Part shown: positions 55,969 to 64,000 of the stretch, piece by piece
How the letters are laid out: every line of letters begins with the position of its first letter
Numbering within the stretch: position 1 is the first letter of the stretch
Assembly: GCA_015231955.1 (NCBI GenBank)
Contig: JADGAN010000004.1
Span: 124,001-188,000, forward strand
Length of the DNA stretch: 64,000 nucleotides
Reading direction: 5' to 3'
Origin: Oligoflexia bacterium
Lineage (GTDB): Bacteria > Bdellovibrionota > Bacteriovoracia > Bacteriovoracales > Bacteriovoracaceae
The notes under the pieces: generated by a model
The model's database searches: none
What the model saw: the letters and a program-made list of their open reading frames with translations, nothing else
What the model was told of the DNA's origin: nothing
Translations under genes and position numbers: made by a program

Positions 55969-56845
55969 TTCCGTCTGGGTACAGACCTCCAATACTCACT
56001 ATTCGTTCCCAGTCTATTTTATCAAAAAATTTAAAATCACCGCTGGCCTCTAACCTATTCGCTAGTCTAGTGAACTCTGCATTAGGCCTATTTTCTAAAT
56101 ACCAAAGAGCGAACGATAATGCACATATTGAATCATTATCACCATCAGCTACCAGCGAGGAGTAGAAAACTTCTTCAATGCTTTGACTTTGTTTAATAGA
56201 CCGAATAGCGATACCCAAAGTTTCGGGGGCATAAAATCCTTTTGCCTTATCGCTTAACGTGAAATTTGGAGTGGCCTTGCTTTTTACAAAATTTACTAAA
56301 TCAATAGTAGCATGATGCGCTTCTGTGTGCAAATGAGTGAGGGCAACCCACTTGCAAAAGTCACTCCCTGTTGGAATATTCTTTAATAGGCATAAAGGGA
56401 GTGCCCTACTTAATGCCCCATTACCAGCGGAATTTTCATAGCGATAGGCCCTGGCAGAATTAATGGAGAATCCATCAAAGTTGCTATGTAGATCATAGTA
56501 GGCCTCCATCTGTTTCAATGCAGTTAAGGTAGTATCACCAATTCCACGATAATTTCGAGTTAAATACCAATCATATAATTGCTGGCAAGTGCAGGAGTTA
56601 AACACGGACCAAAAGTTTTTAGATTGAGCATTGGTTAATTTTTCTTGAGTCTTAACTAATGCCTTTAGTGTTGATAGTAGAAGAAACGTATCATCGGTAA
56701 ATTGAATGGGATTATTATTACGAAATCTGGCCACCACCTCATCGTTAGTAGGTGAGGCATCCTCATAGATGGCCCCTAGGGCATCACCAATTGCAAAGGC
56801 CAGCGATACGTTTTTAATTAGCGAAAAATTTGCAATATTACTCAT
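55943..56845 (-). CDS. ADP-ribosylglycohydrolase family protein
   Basis: 300 residues. Motifs match the DraG/ARH family: SLAFAIGDALGAIYE, FTDDTFLLL (metal-binding Thr-Asp-Asp), GIGDTTLTAL, GNGALSRALPL, THLHTEAHHA and VADGDNDSICALSFAL, which corresponds to G-G-D-x-D-[ST]. These enzymes remove ADP-ribose from modified proteins or small molecules with magnesium. There is no signal peptide, so it acts in the cytosol. No ADP-ribosyltransferase gene is in the window. GAGGAG supports the start. Confidence 0.85.
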   Translation of the reverse strand: MSNIANFSLIKNVSLAFAIGDALGAIYEDASPTNDEVVARFRNNNPIQFTDDTFLLLSTLKALVKTQEKLTNAQSKNFWSVFNSCTCQQLYDWYLTRNYRGIGDTTLTALKQMEAYYDLHSNFDGFSINSARAYRYENSAGNGALSRALPLCLLKNIPTGSDFCKWVALTHLHTEAHHATIDLVNFVKSKATPNFTLSDKAKGFYAPETLGIAIRSIKQSQSIEEVFYSSLVADGDNDSICALSFALWYLENRPNAEFTRLANRLEASGDFKFFDKIDWERIVSIGGLYPDGTTSATVLR

Positions 56846-57181
56846 TCTTTTCTCCTCATTAGTTGTGTTGTTTAAATACAGACTATATTATCATGCCAGT
56901 TGGTCAGATACCTCAGTAACACCATCTTGCGAAAGGTGCTTTCTGCCAAAACCGTCTCGTAGATATCCACCGCAAGCGGCATAGGCCGAGTCTTCTCATG
57001 ACTATAAGTATATCGCTAAGGATGGACAAAAGATGTACAACTATTGAGCTAAGATCCTTGCTTCTGGAGGGAAAAATACTCCGATTAACAGTAGACTTAA
57101 AAATATCTGCACTGAACTGGTATCATTATTGAATATGATGATAGGTTGTTACTACTTTAGGCAACACTTCTTGAATTTAAA
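56846..57181. other. Gene-free stretch with a short protein-like remnant
   Basis: No intact gene. On the minus strand, 56995 down to 56891 reads a 34-codon protein-like frame (with YLRDGFGRKHLSQDG) that begins straight after a stop and has no start codon; it looks like the tail of a lost gene. The rest is AT-rich. Confidence 0.4.
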
Positions 57182-58168
57182 TCAGTGTCCATGCTTTTTC
57201 AAAACCTCATTTTGGGCCTTGCTTTCATGTTGTTCTTTCTTTCTCAATTCATCGCGCAATAGTTTTTCCCAATAGGCATCTTCTATAGGAACACGAGACC
57301 ATTTACGATAAAATTCAACCGCCTCGGGATCAAGATAATTTTCCGCACTTTGATTATTGATTGCTCTCCATTGTTGATAGAGATCATCTATCTTCGCCTC
57401 AATTTCATCCTTAAAAACGACTTCAGAACAAAAAGATTCAAAATCCCCTTTCTTGATCTCTTTTTGTTTGTTCGCTAGCTTAACCTCCACAGGAGGAAGA
57501 TCTTTTATGAGTTGAGTGGCCAATGTAGAATCAATAAAAAGAAGAGTCTCTTGTTCTTTCTGAGTAATTAGTCTTGTGGAGATCGAATCTCCAAAAATTT
57601 CTGTAACCTGGAGCGGATTAACAGAAGTCACAATGGCCACATGATAAAGAGGAGAAAAATTAGGCCGAGAAAAAAAGAGGGCCACATCACCTACTTTAGG
57701 GGAATCACGGTGAGCATGCTGCCCCCATAAATTAACCCAGCGATCACCAAATCTCTTTTGATCATCGTGGAAATATAATTTTTCAATATCTTCTTGAGTG
57801 AGCATCTTATTTTCCAAGAGAACAAGCAACACAAACCCCCAGCAATTCATGGATAGTTTTCCCTCTTGATAATCTTTTTCGGCCACCTCTCGAAGAAGGC
57901 GATATTCTTTTGCATCAAGGCGAGACCAATTGCTAAAAAGGGTTTCAAAACCATTTAACAAGAATGCTGGGGTACCAGGGAAATTGGAAACAATAAATGA
58001 GTTACCACTCTGAACATACACTCCCTTCCCAACCAGAGAAAGTGCGTGACGAGCAACATCTTCTGGTAAGCTAAAACCAATAGCTGGATAGAGTATGAGC
58101 ATTAAAGCAAACAAGCTAAATGAACGAAACATTGTTAACACTACTAAGCTATTATTTCGTTTAATCAT
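57182..58168 (-). CDS. Exported NlpC/P60-like cysteine hydrolase
   Basis: 328 residues with a hydrophobic signal (8-33, ends near GFS). The domain has NCWGFVLLVLL with the nucleophile Cys, PKVGDVALFF, and YHVAIVTSV with the His, the layout of NlpC/P60 peptidoglycan amidases and related papain-fold enzymes. A third polar residue is not clear. The C-terminal ~100 residues are charged helices. It may cut peptidoglycan or acyl bonds in the envelope. GAGGAG stands nine bases before the ATG. Confidence 0.7.
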   Translation of the reverse strand: MIKRNNSLVVLTMFRSFSLFALMLILYPAIGFSLPEDVARHALSLVGKGVYVQSGNSFIVSNFPGTPAFLLNGFETLFSNWSRLDAKEYRLLREVAEKDYQEGKLSMNCWGFVLLVLLENKMLTQEDIEKLYFHDDQKRFGDRWVNLWGQHAHRDSPKVGDVALFFSRPNFSPLYHVAIVTSVNPLQVTEIFGDSISTRLITQKEQETLLFIDSTLATQLIKDLPPVEVKLANKQKEIKKGDFESFCSEVVFKDEIEAKIDDLYQQWRAINNQSAENYLDPEAVEFYRKWSRVPIEDAYWEKLLRDELRKKEQHESKAQNEVLKKHGH

Positions 58169-58636
58169 TCCCTTATTCTCCTCTGTAGAGTAAACAAAAT
58201 TTTTGGACTATGAAAAGGAGATGCCTCGTTAAAGATCGCTTCCCCCTCTTTCTCAATCGCAAAATCGGAATCTTACTAGAGTTTACCACGAACTGCAGAA
58301 CATCACTTTGCGATTGTTTTAATTTTAGCAAAATCAATGCAATACACTTAAAGCAATAACTCAATAAAATTTATTACTGCCAATGATTTTTCCATGCAAT
58401 TAGTATGCACACACGCATGTTTCCTTTTCAGCGAATGAGACCTTTTTGATATGATGCTTGTTTGAACAAAAGTCGCTTCGCTCCTGAAACTTTAGGAAGC
58501 AAAAGAAAGCTCCGTTTGTCGTCCATACTCATGAACAATGTCTAGTGGTTCAGTAGAAATTTTCTTAGCAACTTTTAGATCATCAATTGAACACCCTTCT
58601 TTAAACAGTCAGCGATGAAGATATTTTTACCAAAAT
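58169..58636. other. Gene-free stretch with a second protein-like remnant
   Basis: No intact gene. Minus strand 58608 to 58492 reads 38 protein-like codons (EGCSIDDLKVAKKIS, then DIVHEYGRQTELSF) and a TAA, starting directly after a TGA. It lies just downstream of the WYL gene on the same strand and may be what remains of a gene there. I cannot assign it. Confidence 0.4.
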
Positions 58637-59686
58637 TTAATTTAAAAGGCTTTTTGTGCCAAAATTCCATAGATTTGCCACCCATCTTTTGAGTTCAGTA
58701 GGTCTTATCTTGTAAAGGTCGCCGCCAAATCCCGCAAGCATACGGGCCATCCTGTAGTTAAGGGGCATCTTCCATTCGATGGAGTACTGGTCATCCTCAA
58801 GTGGTAGGATCTTTTGCGATGGGTGCAATTCATGATCCTGAAGGTATTTGCAAAGCTTTTCTGAGCAAATGATGGAGATGTTTATTGGTTTGTTGTTGTT
58901 ACCTCCAACCGCTTCGAAGCTATCGAGAAATTGTTTATACACCTTGGGCGGTGGTGCTTTAAAGGCATTGCCACTGAGTTTTGCATTGTGGACGCGGGAG
59001 ATGCGTAAGCGCTTAATGCTGATTTTTGTGGACGCAGGAGACTCATCCAAATCCTGCACCAGAAGGTATGGAGAGCCGGCCACCATCTCGAGTATGATGG
59101 GACCAAAATTGCGAATGCGACTAGGATCTTTCTCGGGTGACGAGGGATTTTGTGATTCGTATTGGCAACTGAAGGTTTGCGATTTTCTGAGAGCGGTCAG
59201 TGTTATCACCAGATTTTCTGAGGATTTTAGCGTGGCCTTTCCGGGTAGGGAGTCTTGCACCAGCTGTAGCAAGAGGAAGCGATCGAATTCTAGGCCTAGA
59301 TGCTCTGGGAGCGAGGAGATCAGCGTGGTCTCTATCTCAGTGACAAGCGATGAAAAGTGGGTTGGGCCCAATTTTTTTAAAAGGCCTAGGGCGATGGTGA
59401 GGGTTTGGATCTGCTCATCGTTTAAGCGGATGTCGTATTTGGGCCTGTACCCCTTTCTCAAAAGGTAGCGAGTGGGCATGTGCCCCTCTTCGTAGATCGC
59501 GTGCTCATTGCTCAAATCGTCGATGTCGCGCTCGAAGGTTTTACGTTCAAAATCAAATCCGGCGTATTTAAGTTGCGTGTAGATTTCGGTGCAGCTAAAC
59601 CCCTCATCTGGAGCGCGCTCTAAGAGTTGCAGGATTCGTTGACGTCTTAAATGAGGTGATATTTTGTTGTTTCTTTTTCTTGGCAT
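58637..59686 (-). CDS. HTH/WYL-domain transcriptional regulator
   Basis: 349 residues. An N-terminal winged helix (RRQRILQLLERAP... CTEIYTQL, ERKTFERDIDDL) matches the HTH that precedes WYL domains. The middle has the WYL-type core, with SPYLLVQDLD near 200 in place of the W-Y-L triad, and a C-terminal WCX-like part (MPLNYRMARMLAGFGGDLYKIRPTEL). Such regulators often control phage-defence genes. It faces the McrBC operon across a 588-base region that holds a strong palindrome. The ATG has no clear ribosome-binding site. Confidence 0.85.
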   Translation of the reverse strand: MPRKRNNKISPHLRRQRILQLLERAPDEGFSCTEIYTQLKYAGFDFERKTFERDIDDLSNEHAIYEEGHMPTRYLLRKGYRPKYDIRLNDEQIQTLTIALGLLKKLGPTHFSSLVTEIETTLISSLPEHLGLEFDRFLLLQLVQDSLPGKATLKSSENLVITLTALRKSQTFSCQYESQNPSSPEKDPSRIRNFGPIILEMVAGSPYLLVQDLDESPASTKISIKRLRISRVHNAKLSGNAFKAPPPKVYKQFLDSFEAVGGNNNKPINISIICSEKLCKYLQDHELHPSQKILPLEDDQYSIEWKMPLNYRMARMLAGFGGDLYKIRPTELKRWVANLWNFGTKSLLN

Positions 59687-60274
59687 AATAAAAAGATCGT
59701 AACATGAACCGCTGTTCGCTTAAAGCAAAAAGTTGAGGATTGGTCGAGGTTGGTCATTTAATGTCCAACTTTCATGATATCCTATCCTTGCTTGAATAAT
59801 TGTAAGTGTTTAGCACTCTAAGCAATATTTTCTTGTCGTTCAGCGATACCCCACTTTCTGCAGACCGGAGCATGACCTCTTTTAATTTTTTAATCTCCTC
59901 TGAATTATAAAAAAACAATATCCAGTTTTAATTGGACACGCTTTCAAAAAATGGGCGTTTTTCATAGACCTCCACCCGCACCCTTGTTCTTTATTTTTCA
60001 CTATTCGTTGCACTTATCGATAAGATTTATTTACCAGCAAAACAAATTCGTCAATGGTTAATGACAATTTACCATTCCACACCAACTACTTGAGCATTAA
60101 ATTTTAAATCAATTTATTGATAATTTCACTTAGGACATAATCGTCGTGAACTAAACGAATATCGCAATCGCCGTGTCAGGACATTTGTATCTATTTAACT
60201 CAAAGTAATAAAATAATTTCCGACAAGCAGCTGATTCAACCATTATTAATTTATACAAAAGGATCGTATTGGTA
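59687..60274. other. Divergent control region between WYL regulator and McrBC
   Basis: No gene seen. It holds the 21-bp palindrome at 59749-59769 and ATCAAT-TT-ATTGAT (60108-60121). AT-rich sequence just before mcrB could supply its promoter (TTGAGC at 60090), but a convincing -10 at the right distance was not found. Confidence 0.5.
59749..59769 (-). promoter_or_regulatory. 21-bp palindrome, candidate WYL operator
   Basis: GTTGG-T-CATT at the left mirrors AATG-T-CCAAC at the right around one central base, with a single mismatched pair in 21 bases. An additional TTGGTC (59740) repeats the left half exactly 10 bp upstream. It lies 63 bases before the WYL start, where autorepression would act. 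Binding by the WYL protein is inferred from position and symmetry. Confidence 0.6.
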
Positions 60275-62611
60275 ATGAAGAAACAAAAAAAGGATGTGGA
60301 TAAAGAAAAAAAAATATTAGCTATATTAAAAAAACATAAAAAAGAGAGTTTACTTGGAACATTGATGCGCTTCATGCATGAACACAGCGATCTTCTACTA
60401 GGATCAAAAGCAGGGGATTGCTATCAAGATTTTCCTGATCCGATAACAAATTACTATTCGTACATACATTCACGCGCAGAGATATTGCCACGTAGAGAGG
60501 GACATAACCCTACAGGCAATAATGAAAAGTATACATGGCGTGTTCATAAGAAGGTTAAAAATTTCGATAATTGCTTTTATTCTGGTAAAGAAACTTTGAT
60601 TTCAAAGGTAATCGAGGAGTTTCTCTATCCAGTTAATCCTGGAAAAATCACCTTAAGCAGATTAATGTCACAAATATTAAGCTGTAAATTGTTCTATTTA
60701 AAAAAGTCTTTCTCTAAGAAAATAAAAGATATTTCAGATGCAAAATTAATCATTGAAGAAATCATTGCTGAATCAGGTAAAAAAATCAAGATTACGAAAA
60801 ATCTAGAGCAAGGTATCTATGAAGCCATTAATAGATTTCTTCAATTTAAAATCAATGGTATAGATGATAATATTTTAGAAGAGCTTGCATCTTACAATAT
60901 GGATATCAAAGAAAAAGAAGAAGTAAAATGGTTGCATAATACCAGTAAGAAAATAGAAGAATGGCTAAGAGAAAAAGGGATGCATACGTGGCATCCAATG
61001 CTGTCGGCGTTAGCTTTAGAGCCATCAGGGTGCAAGGATTTTTTTGAATTTATAGACGAAAAATGTAAAGACACAAATGAATCGATAGAATTCCAAGATC
61101 TGTTGGAAGAATTTATTTCCATTAAAACACAAAGCAATAGCTTTGTTACGAACAAATCAAAAATAAATTTAATTGACAATAATAATAACAACAATGAAAA
61201 CACTTGCAATATTGTAACTAAAAATGCAGACCTCCAGAAGCAGTTTAGTTCAGCTACAACAAAGAAAAAAGGTACTACAAAAATCAAACAACCAATAACA
61301 TTTATACTTGAAGGGGCGCCTGGAACTGGAAAAACCTTAACTATGCAGTTGGTTGCACAGTTAATCGCAGAAGGTAATAAAAACATTACTAGAGATGAGA
61401 TTGAAAAAATTAGCAAGACAAAAATAGAGGATGCCGATATCAAAAAACATAATAAAAAAAATGAAGATCAAAACATCTTTAATGTTCAATTTCATCCTTC
61501 ATATTCGTATGAAGAATTTATTGAAGGACTTCGCCCTGTGGAGAATCTTGAAAACAAAGGAAGCGTTCGTTATCATATTGTTAAGGGGCCTCTTCTTATT
61601 GCAACTAATCTAGCAAATGCATATCTATCTGCATACAGTGATAAACCATTTTATATTGAATTTCATGCTTTTATAACTTCGACAAACGGAAATCTTGAAT
61701 TAATTATTCCAAAAGAATATGCTGGCTTCTGTTTTGAATCTCGTCCTGGATTTATTATTTACTGGAATGAACAAGAGAAAAAACACTTTGTCCTAGCAAA
61801 AACAGGAGAAGATAGTAAAATCAGGTCAGGACAATCTGCTACCATTCCTATAACTGGCGTTGCTGGTTTGCCTCGAGGTTACTGCTCTTTAAGCTGGAGC
61901 CCCTTAGTGGAAGATAATAAAAAAATTCCTCAATTTGTAGTTTGCATAGACGAATTAAATAGAGGTACTCCCTCTAGGATATTTGGCGAACTTCTCACTC
62001 AAATCGAACCTTCAAAACGACTAGGGGCCGAAAATCAGGCTCCCTTGATTTTACCAGCATCAAAAGAAAAAATTACTATCCCACAGAACCTTCATTTCAT
62101 TTGCGCTAGAAATCTAGCAGATAAAAATTTAACATTGATTGATCTTGCGTTTCTCAGACGTTTTAATCGTCTAAAAATAGGGCCTAACTGGAAGCTTGTT
62201 AAAAAATTCGAAATGATTAAAAAGCATTTTGAAAATATTAACAACGCTATAATAAAAGTGCTTGGTGCTAATATGGCAAACGATCTATTATTAGGACACT
62301 ACTACGGTCTTGAAACAGAAAAGTTAGTAAAAAAGAGTTGCACTATTGAGAAAGCGATTGAAATAGCATGGAGGTGGTATGTTGGTAGTCAGATACGAGA
62401 AATCTTGTGTCAAGGCCATAGATACAATCATATTAAAGAAAAAGATTTTTGTGATGCTCTAACTAGAATGGAGGCAAAAGGTGGAAAAAATCGCTCGGGG
62501 ATCTCAGGTAAAATGCTTAAAAAAATTTTAGACGAGGCCTTTGATCTTGAAAACAAGCAAAGTAGTAGTGACAATGATATAATTGCTGGGGAAGAAAGAT
62601 CAATAGCATGA
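60275..62611 (+). CDS. McrB-type AAA+ GTPase/ATPase of a restriction system
   Basis: 778 residues from the ATG at 60275; a TTG two codons earlier is an alternative (AAAAGGA fits both). About 345 N-terminal residues, charged and helical, should read the target DNA but match no family I know. The McrB motor follows: Walker A GAPGTGKT (347-354), NVQFHPSYSYEEFIEGLRPV, Walker B VCIDELNRG (Asp559) with RIFGELLTQIEPSKR, and the sensor/arginine-finger LAFLRRF. About 100 residues inserted between the QFHPSYSYEEF motif and Walker B are unusual. McrB hexamers translocate DNA and activate McrC. mcrC overlaps by ATGA. Confidence 0.88.
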   Translation: MKKQKKDVDKEKKILAILKKHKKESLLGTLMRFMHEHSDLLLGSKAGDCYQDFPDPITNYYSYIHSRAEILPRREGHNPTGNNEKYTWRVHKKVKNFDNCFYSGKETLISKVIEEFLYPVNPGKITLSRLMSQILSCKLFYLKKSFSKKIKDISDAKLIIEEIIAESGKKIKITKNLEQGIYEAINRFLQFKINGIDDNILEELASYNMDIKEKEEVKWLHNTSKKIEEWLREKGMHTWHPMLSALALEPSGCKDFFEFIDEKCKDTNESIEFQDLLEEFISIKTQSNSFVTNKSKINLIDNNNNNNENTCNIVTKNADLQKQFSSATTKKKGTTKIKQPITFILEGAPGTGKTLTMQLVAQLIAEGNKNITRDEIEKISKTKIEDADIKKHNKKNEDQNIFNVQFHPSYSYEEFIEGLRPVENLENKGSVRYHIVKGPLLIATNLANAYLSAYSDKPFYIEFHAFITSTNGNLELIIPKEYAGFCFESRPGFIIYWNEQEKKHFVLAKTGEDSKIRSGQSATIPITGVAGLPRGYCSLSWSPLVEDNKKIPQFVVCIDELNRGTPSRIFGELLTQIEPSKRLGAENQAPLILPASKEKITIPQNLHFICARNLADKNLTLIDLAFLRRFNRLKIGPNWKLVKKFEMIKKHFENINNAIIKVLGANMANDLLLGHYYGLETEKLVKKSCTIEKAIEIAWRWYVGSQIREILCQGHRYNHIKEKDFCDALTRMEAKGGKNRSGISGKMLKKILDEAFDLENKQSSSDNDIIAGEERSIA

Positions 62612-63993
62612 GTAATAGAAAAGAAAAATCAGTAGCAAATACTGAGATAGAATTTATTACTAGGCCTTACTATCAAAAAGACCCTTTGCCAAAGGAGTTT
62701 GATAAGAAATTACGTACTGGCTTGCAAGCACTTAGGGCCGCTTCAAAAACTAAGTTCAGTGATAGCGGTATTTATCTTGTGGATAATAAAATTATTACAA
62801 TTCTACCTTGGTATTTATCCGATAATGAATCATTATCCAGTACACCATTGCTTACTCAAAATTTATTTTATCTAATAGATAATATACGAGATGCTATCTA
62901 TAACAGTGCAGAGATGCCGCGTCAAATGTCGACAATAAGAGAGTTGTTTTACTTTATTACTTTTAAAAAAATCAAAGAACTTTGTGAACGCAAATTTAAT
63001 TTTTTATTGTATCCAAATAGTATTCAAAAATTAAAAATCATGCGTGGAAAATGGCTTGCTCATTTGGATCTAGTCAGGATTAATACACATCTTGAGTTCA
63101 CCTGTGATTGTTCTCAGTTTACGCATAATCACCCTGTTGTTATGTTTGTAAGGGTTTATTGTCGTGAATTGATGGATAAATGTCAGGACTCAAATCTACT
63201 CTACGAGGTTGAAGATTTTGATAATATTTTAGCAAATCATGCTGAATTACCAATAAATACAGCGGATGCTTATGAATTTTTTCGAGCCGAGCTTTTTTCT
63301 AATCACGAATTTTCTGATTGGCAAGACTGGCTTTATTTTATGGATAATATAAGGGATCCTTCTTTTAAAGAATTCTCAATAATTGATCCAGTTTTGGTAC
63401 CAAATATTTCTTTCCACCCTGAGCGAGTTTTTGAAAAAATAATTGGAGACATTTTGCGAGATATAGGTTTTACGGTATATTCCAAGCCTCAGTCCACTCT
63501 TCTGGGTGGGACTACCAAAGATAATATTCCCTTAGAACCACCTTATTCCTCAATACCAGATTTCTTAATACAAGGTAATGAGTGTACGTCCAAACAAAAA
63601 ATTCTTGTCGAATGCAAATGCAAAAAATTAGATGAAAAATTTTCCACCTCTGATCGAAATCAAAACCTTTCGTTTTTACTTAGTGGAATAGGTTGTGATT
63701 GTTTCGATGCCACAAAGATCATATATATTTATCCTGTGGATTTGGCCGATAAGTCAGAAAATATTTCAGATGAATCCGTAAAGCTGCATGGATGGATAAA
63801 GCGTACAAATAAAGTCTCTACTATTACTTGGAAAAAATCCACTAATCCACCCAGAAATGCTATTCAAATACATCTCTACCCCATTAAATTCGCAAAAGCA
63901 TTGAAAGAGCATTTATCAGATAAAAAAACTGTTAAGGTTGAGCTAGAAAAACTAAAAAATTTTTTAACAAAAAAACTTAAAATAAAAATATAA
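62608..63993 (+). CDS. McrC-type nuclease subunit
   Basis: 461 residues, coupled by ATGA to mcrB. The N-terminal two thirds match the McrC layout, with MRGKWL where McrC proteins have L-x-G-[KR]. A PD-(D/E)xK nuclease lies near the end: Asp318 in SIPDFLI and Glu335/Lys337 in ILVECKCKKL, followed by a conserved Gln in RNQNLSFLLSG. It should cut DNA when driven by McrB. The extended C-terminus is Lys-rich. The gene ends seven bases before the window edge, so further system genes may follow. Confidence 0.85.
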   Translation: MSNRKEKSVANTEIEFITRPYYQKDPLPKEFDKKLRTGLQALRAASKTKFSDSGIYLVDNKIITILPWYLSDNESLSSTPLLTQNLFYLIDNIRDAIYNSAEMPRQMSTIRELFYFITFKKIKELCERKFNFLLYPNSIQKLKIMRGKWLAHLDLVRINTHLEFTCDCSQFTHNHPVVMFVRVYCRELMDKCQDSNLLYEVEDFDNILANHAELPINTADAYEFFRAELFSNHEFSDWQDWLYFMDNIRDPSFKEFSIIDPVLVPNISFHPERVFEKIIGDILRDIGFTVYSKPQSTLLGGTTKDNIPLEPPYSSIPDFLIQGNECTSKQKILVECKCKKLDEKFSTSDRNQNLSFLLSGIGCDCFDATKIIYIYPVDLADKSENISDESVKLHGWIKRTNKVSTITWKKSTNPPRNAIQIHLYPIKFAKALKEHLSDKKTVKVELEKLKNFLTKKLKIKI

Positions 63994-64000
63994 AAATATA

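Noticed and set aside
60275-63993. Prophage or integrative element at the right edge
   Set aside because: No integrase, attachment repeats or tRNA gene seen; only AT-rich composition and a defence operon.

Overview
The window reads as chromosome of a Gram-negative bacterium of moderate to low GC. Sec signal peptides and lipoboxes are frequent, genes are tightly packed on both strands, and convergent genes often overlap at their tails. The mix suggests a Bdellovibrionota/Bacteriovoracia-type bacterium: HD-GYP, PilZ-like and receiver-TPR proteins, a HNH protein of the kind common in that group, many secreted hydrolases and few operons longer than three genes. This placement is inference; no rRNA or tRNA gene is present to test it.

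Layout. 1-1,244: the edge of an HD-GYP gene, then a secreted protein made almost entirely of a Dbl-homology (RhoGEF) domain. 1,361-10,873: a receiver/PEP-binding protein, NADP-glutamate dehydrogenase, a proline symporter and a very large hybrid histidine kinase. 11,105-18,521: a secreted papain-like protease, HtpG, an asparaginase-domain/FabI/START cluster, a NagD-type phosphatase and a metallo-beta-lactamase-fold hydrolase. 18,783-25,536: a secreted caspase, a GH5 remnant, a secreted protein family of unknown function, an SGNH hydrolase and a secreted peptidyl-arginine deiminase (PAD). 25,497-30,377: a sugar-transfer island with a methyltransferase, two paralogous GT39-like membrane proteins and a GT2. 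30,411-45,500: signalling proteins, YchF, a secreted zincin, SelB, a solute-binding protein, a SelO-like pseudokinase, a large secreted protein, a YHS protein and a HNH nuclease. 45,858-58,168: a frameshifted paralogue of the secreted family, a lone CpaF-type ATPase, lipoproteins, RtcB with a GNAT protein, HD-GYP, a Vps62-like protein, an SDR, an ADP-ribosylglycohydrolase and an NlpC/P60-like protein. 58,637-63,993: a WYL regulator facing a McrBC-type restriction system, with a 21-bp palindrome between them.

The most striking content is a scattered set of exported proteins with folds best known from eukaryotes or acting on eukaryote-type targets: RhoGEF, caspase, papain, PAD, zincin, START and Vps62-like, plus a probably cytosolic ADP-ribosylglycohydrolase. 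They are not one operon. Together they look like a secretome aimed at another cell, whether prey, host or symbiont partner. The second notable item is the WYL/McrBC island at the right edge, which is AT-richer than the core genes and has a strong candidate operator. No prophage, CRISPR array, intact insertion sequence, rRNA or tRNA was seen.
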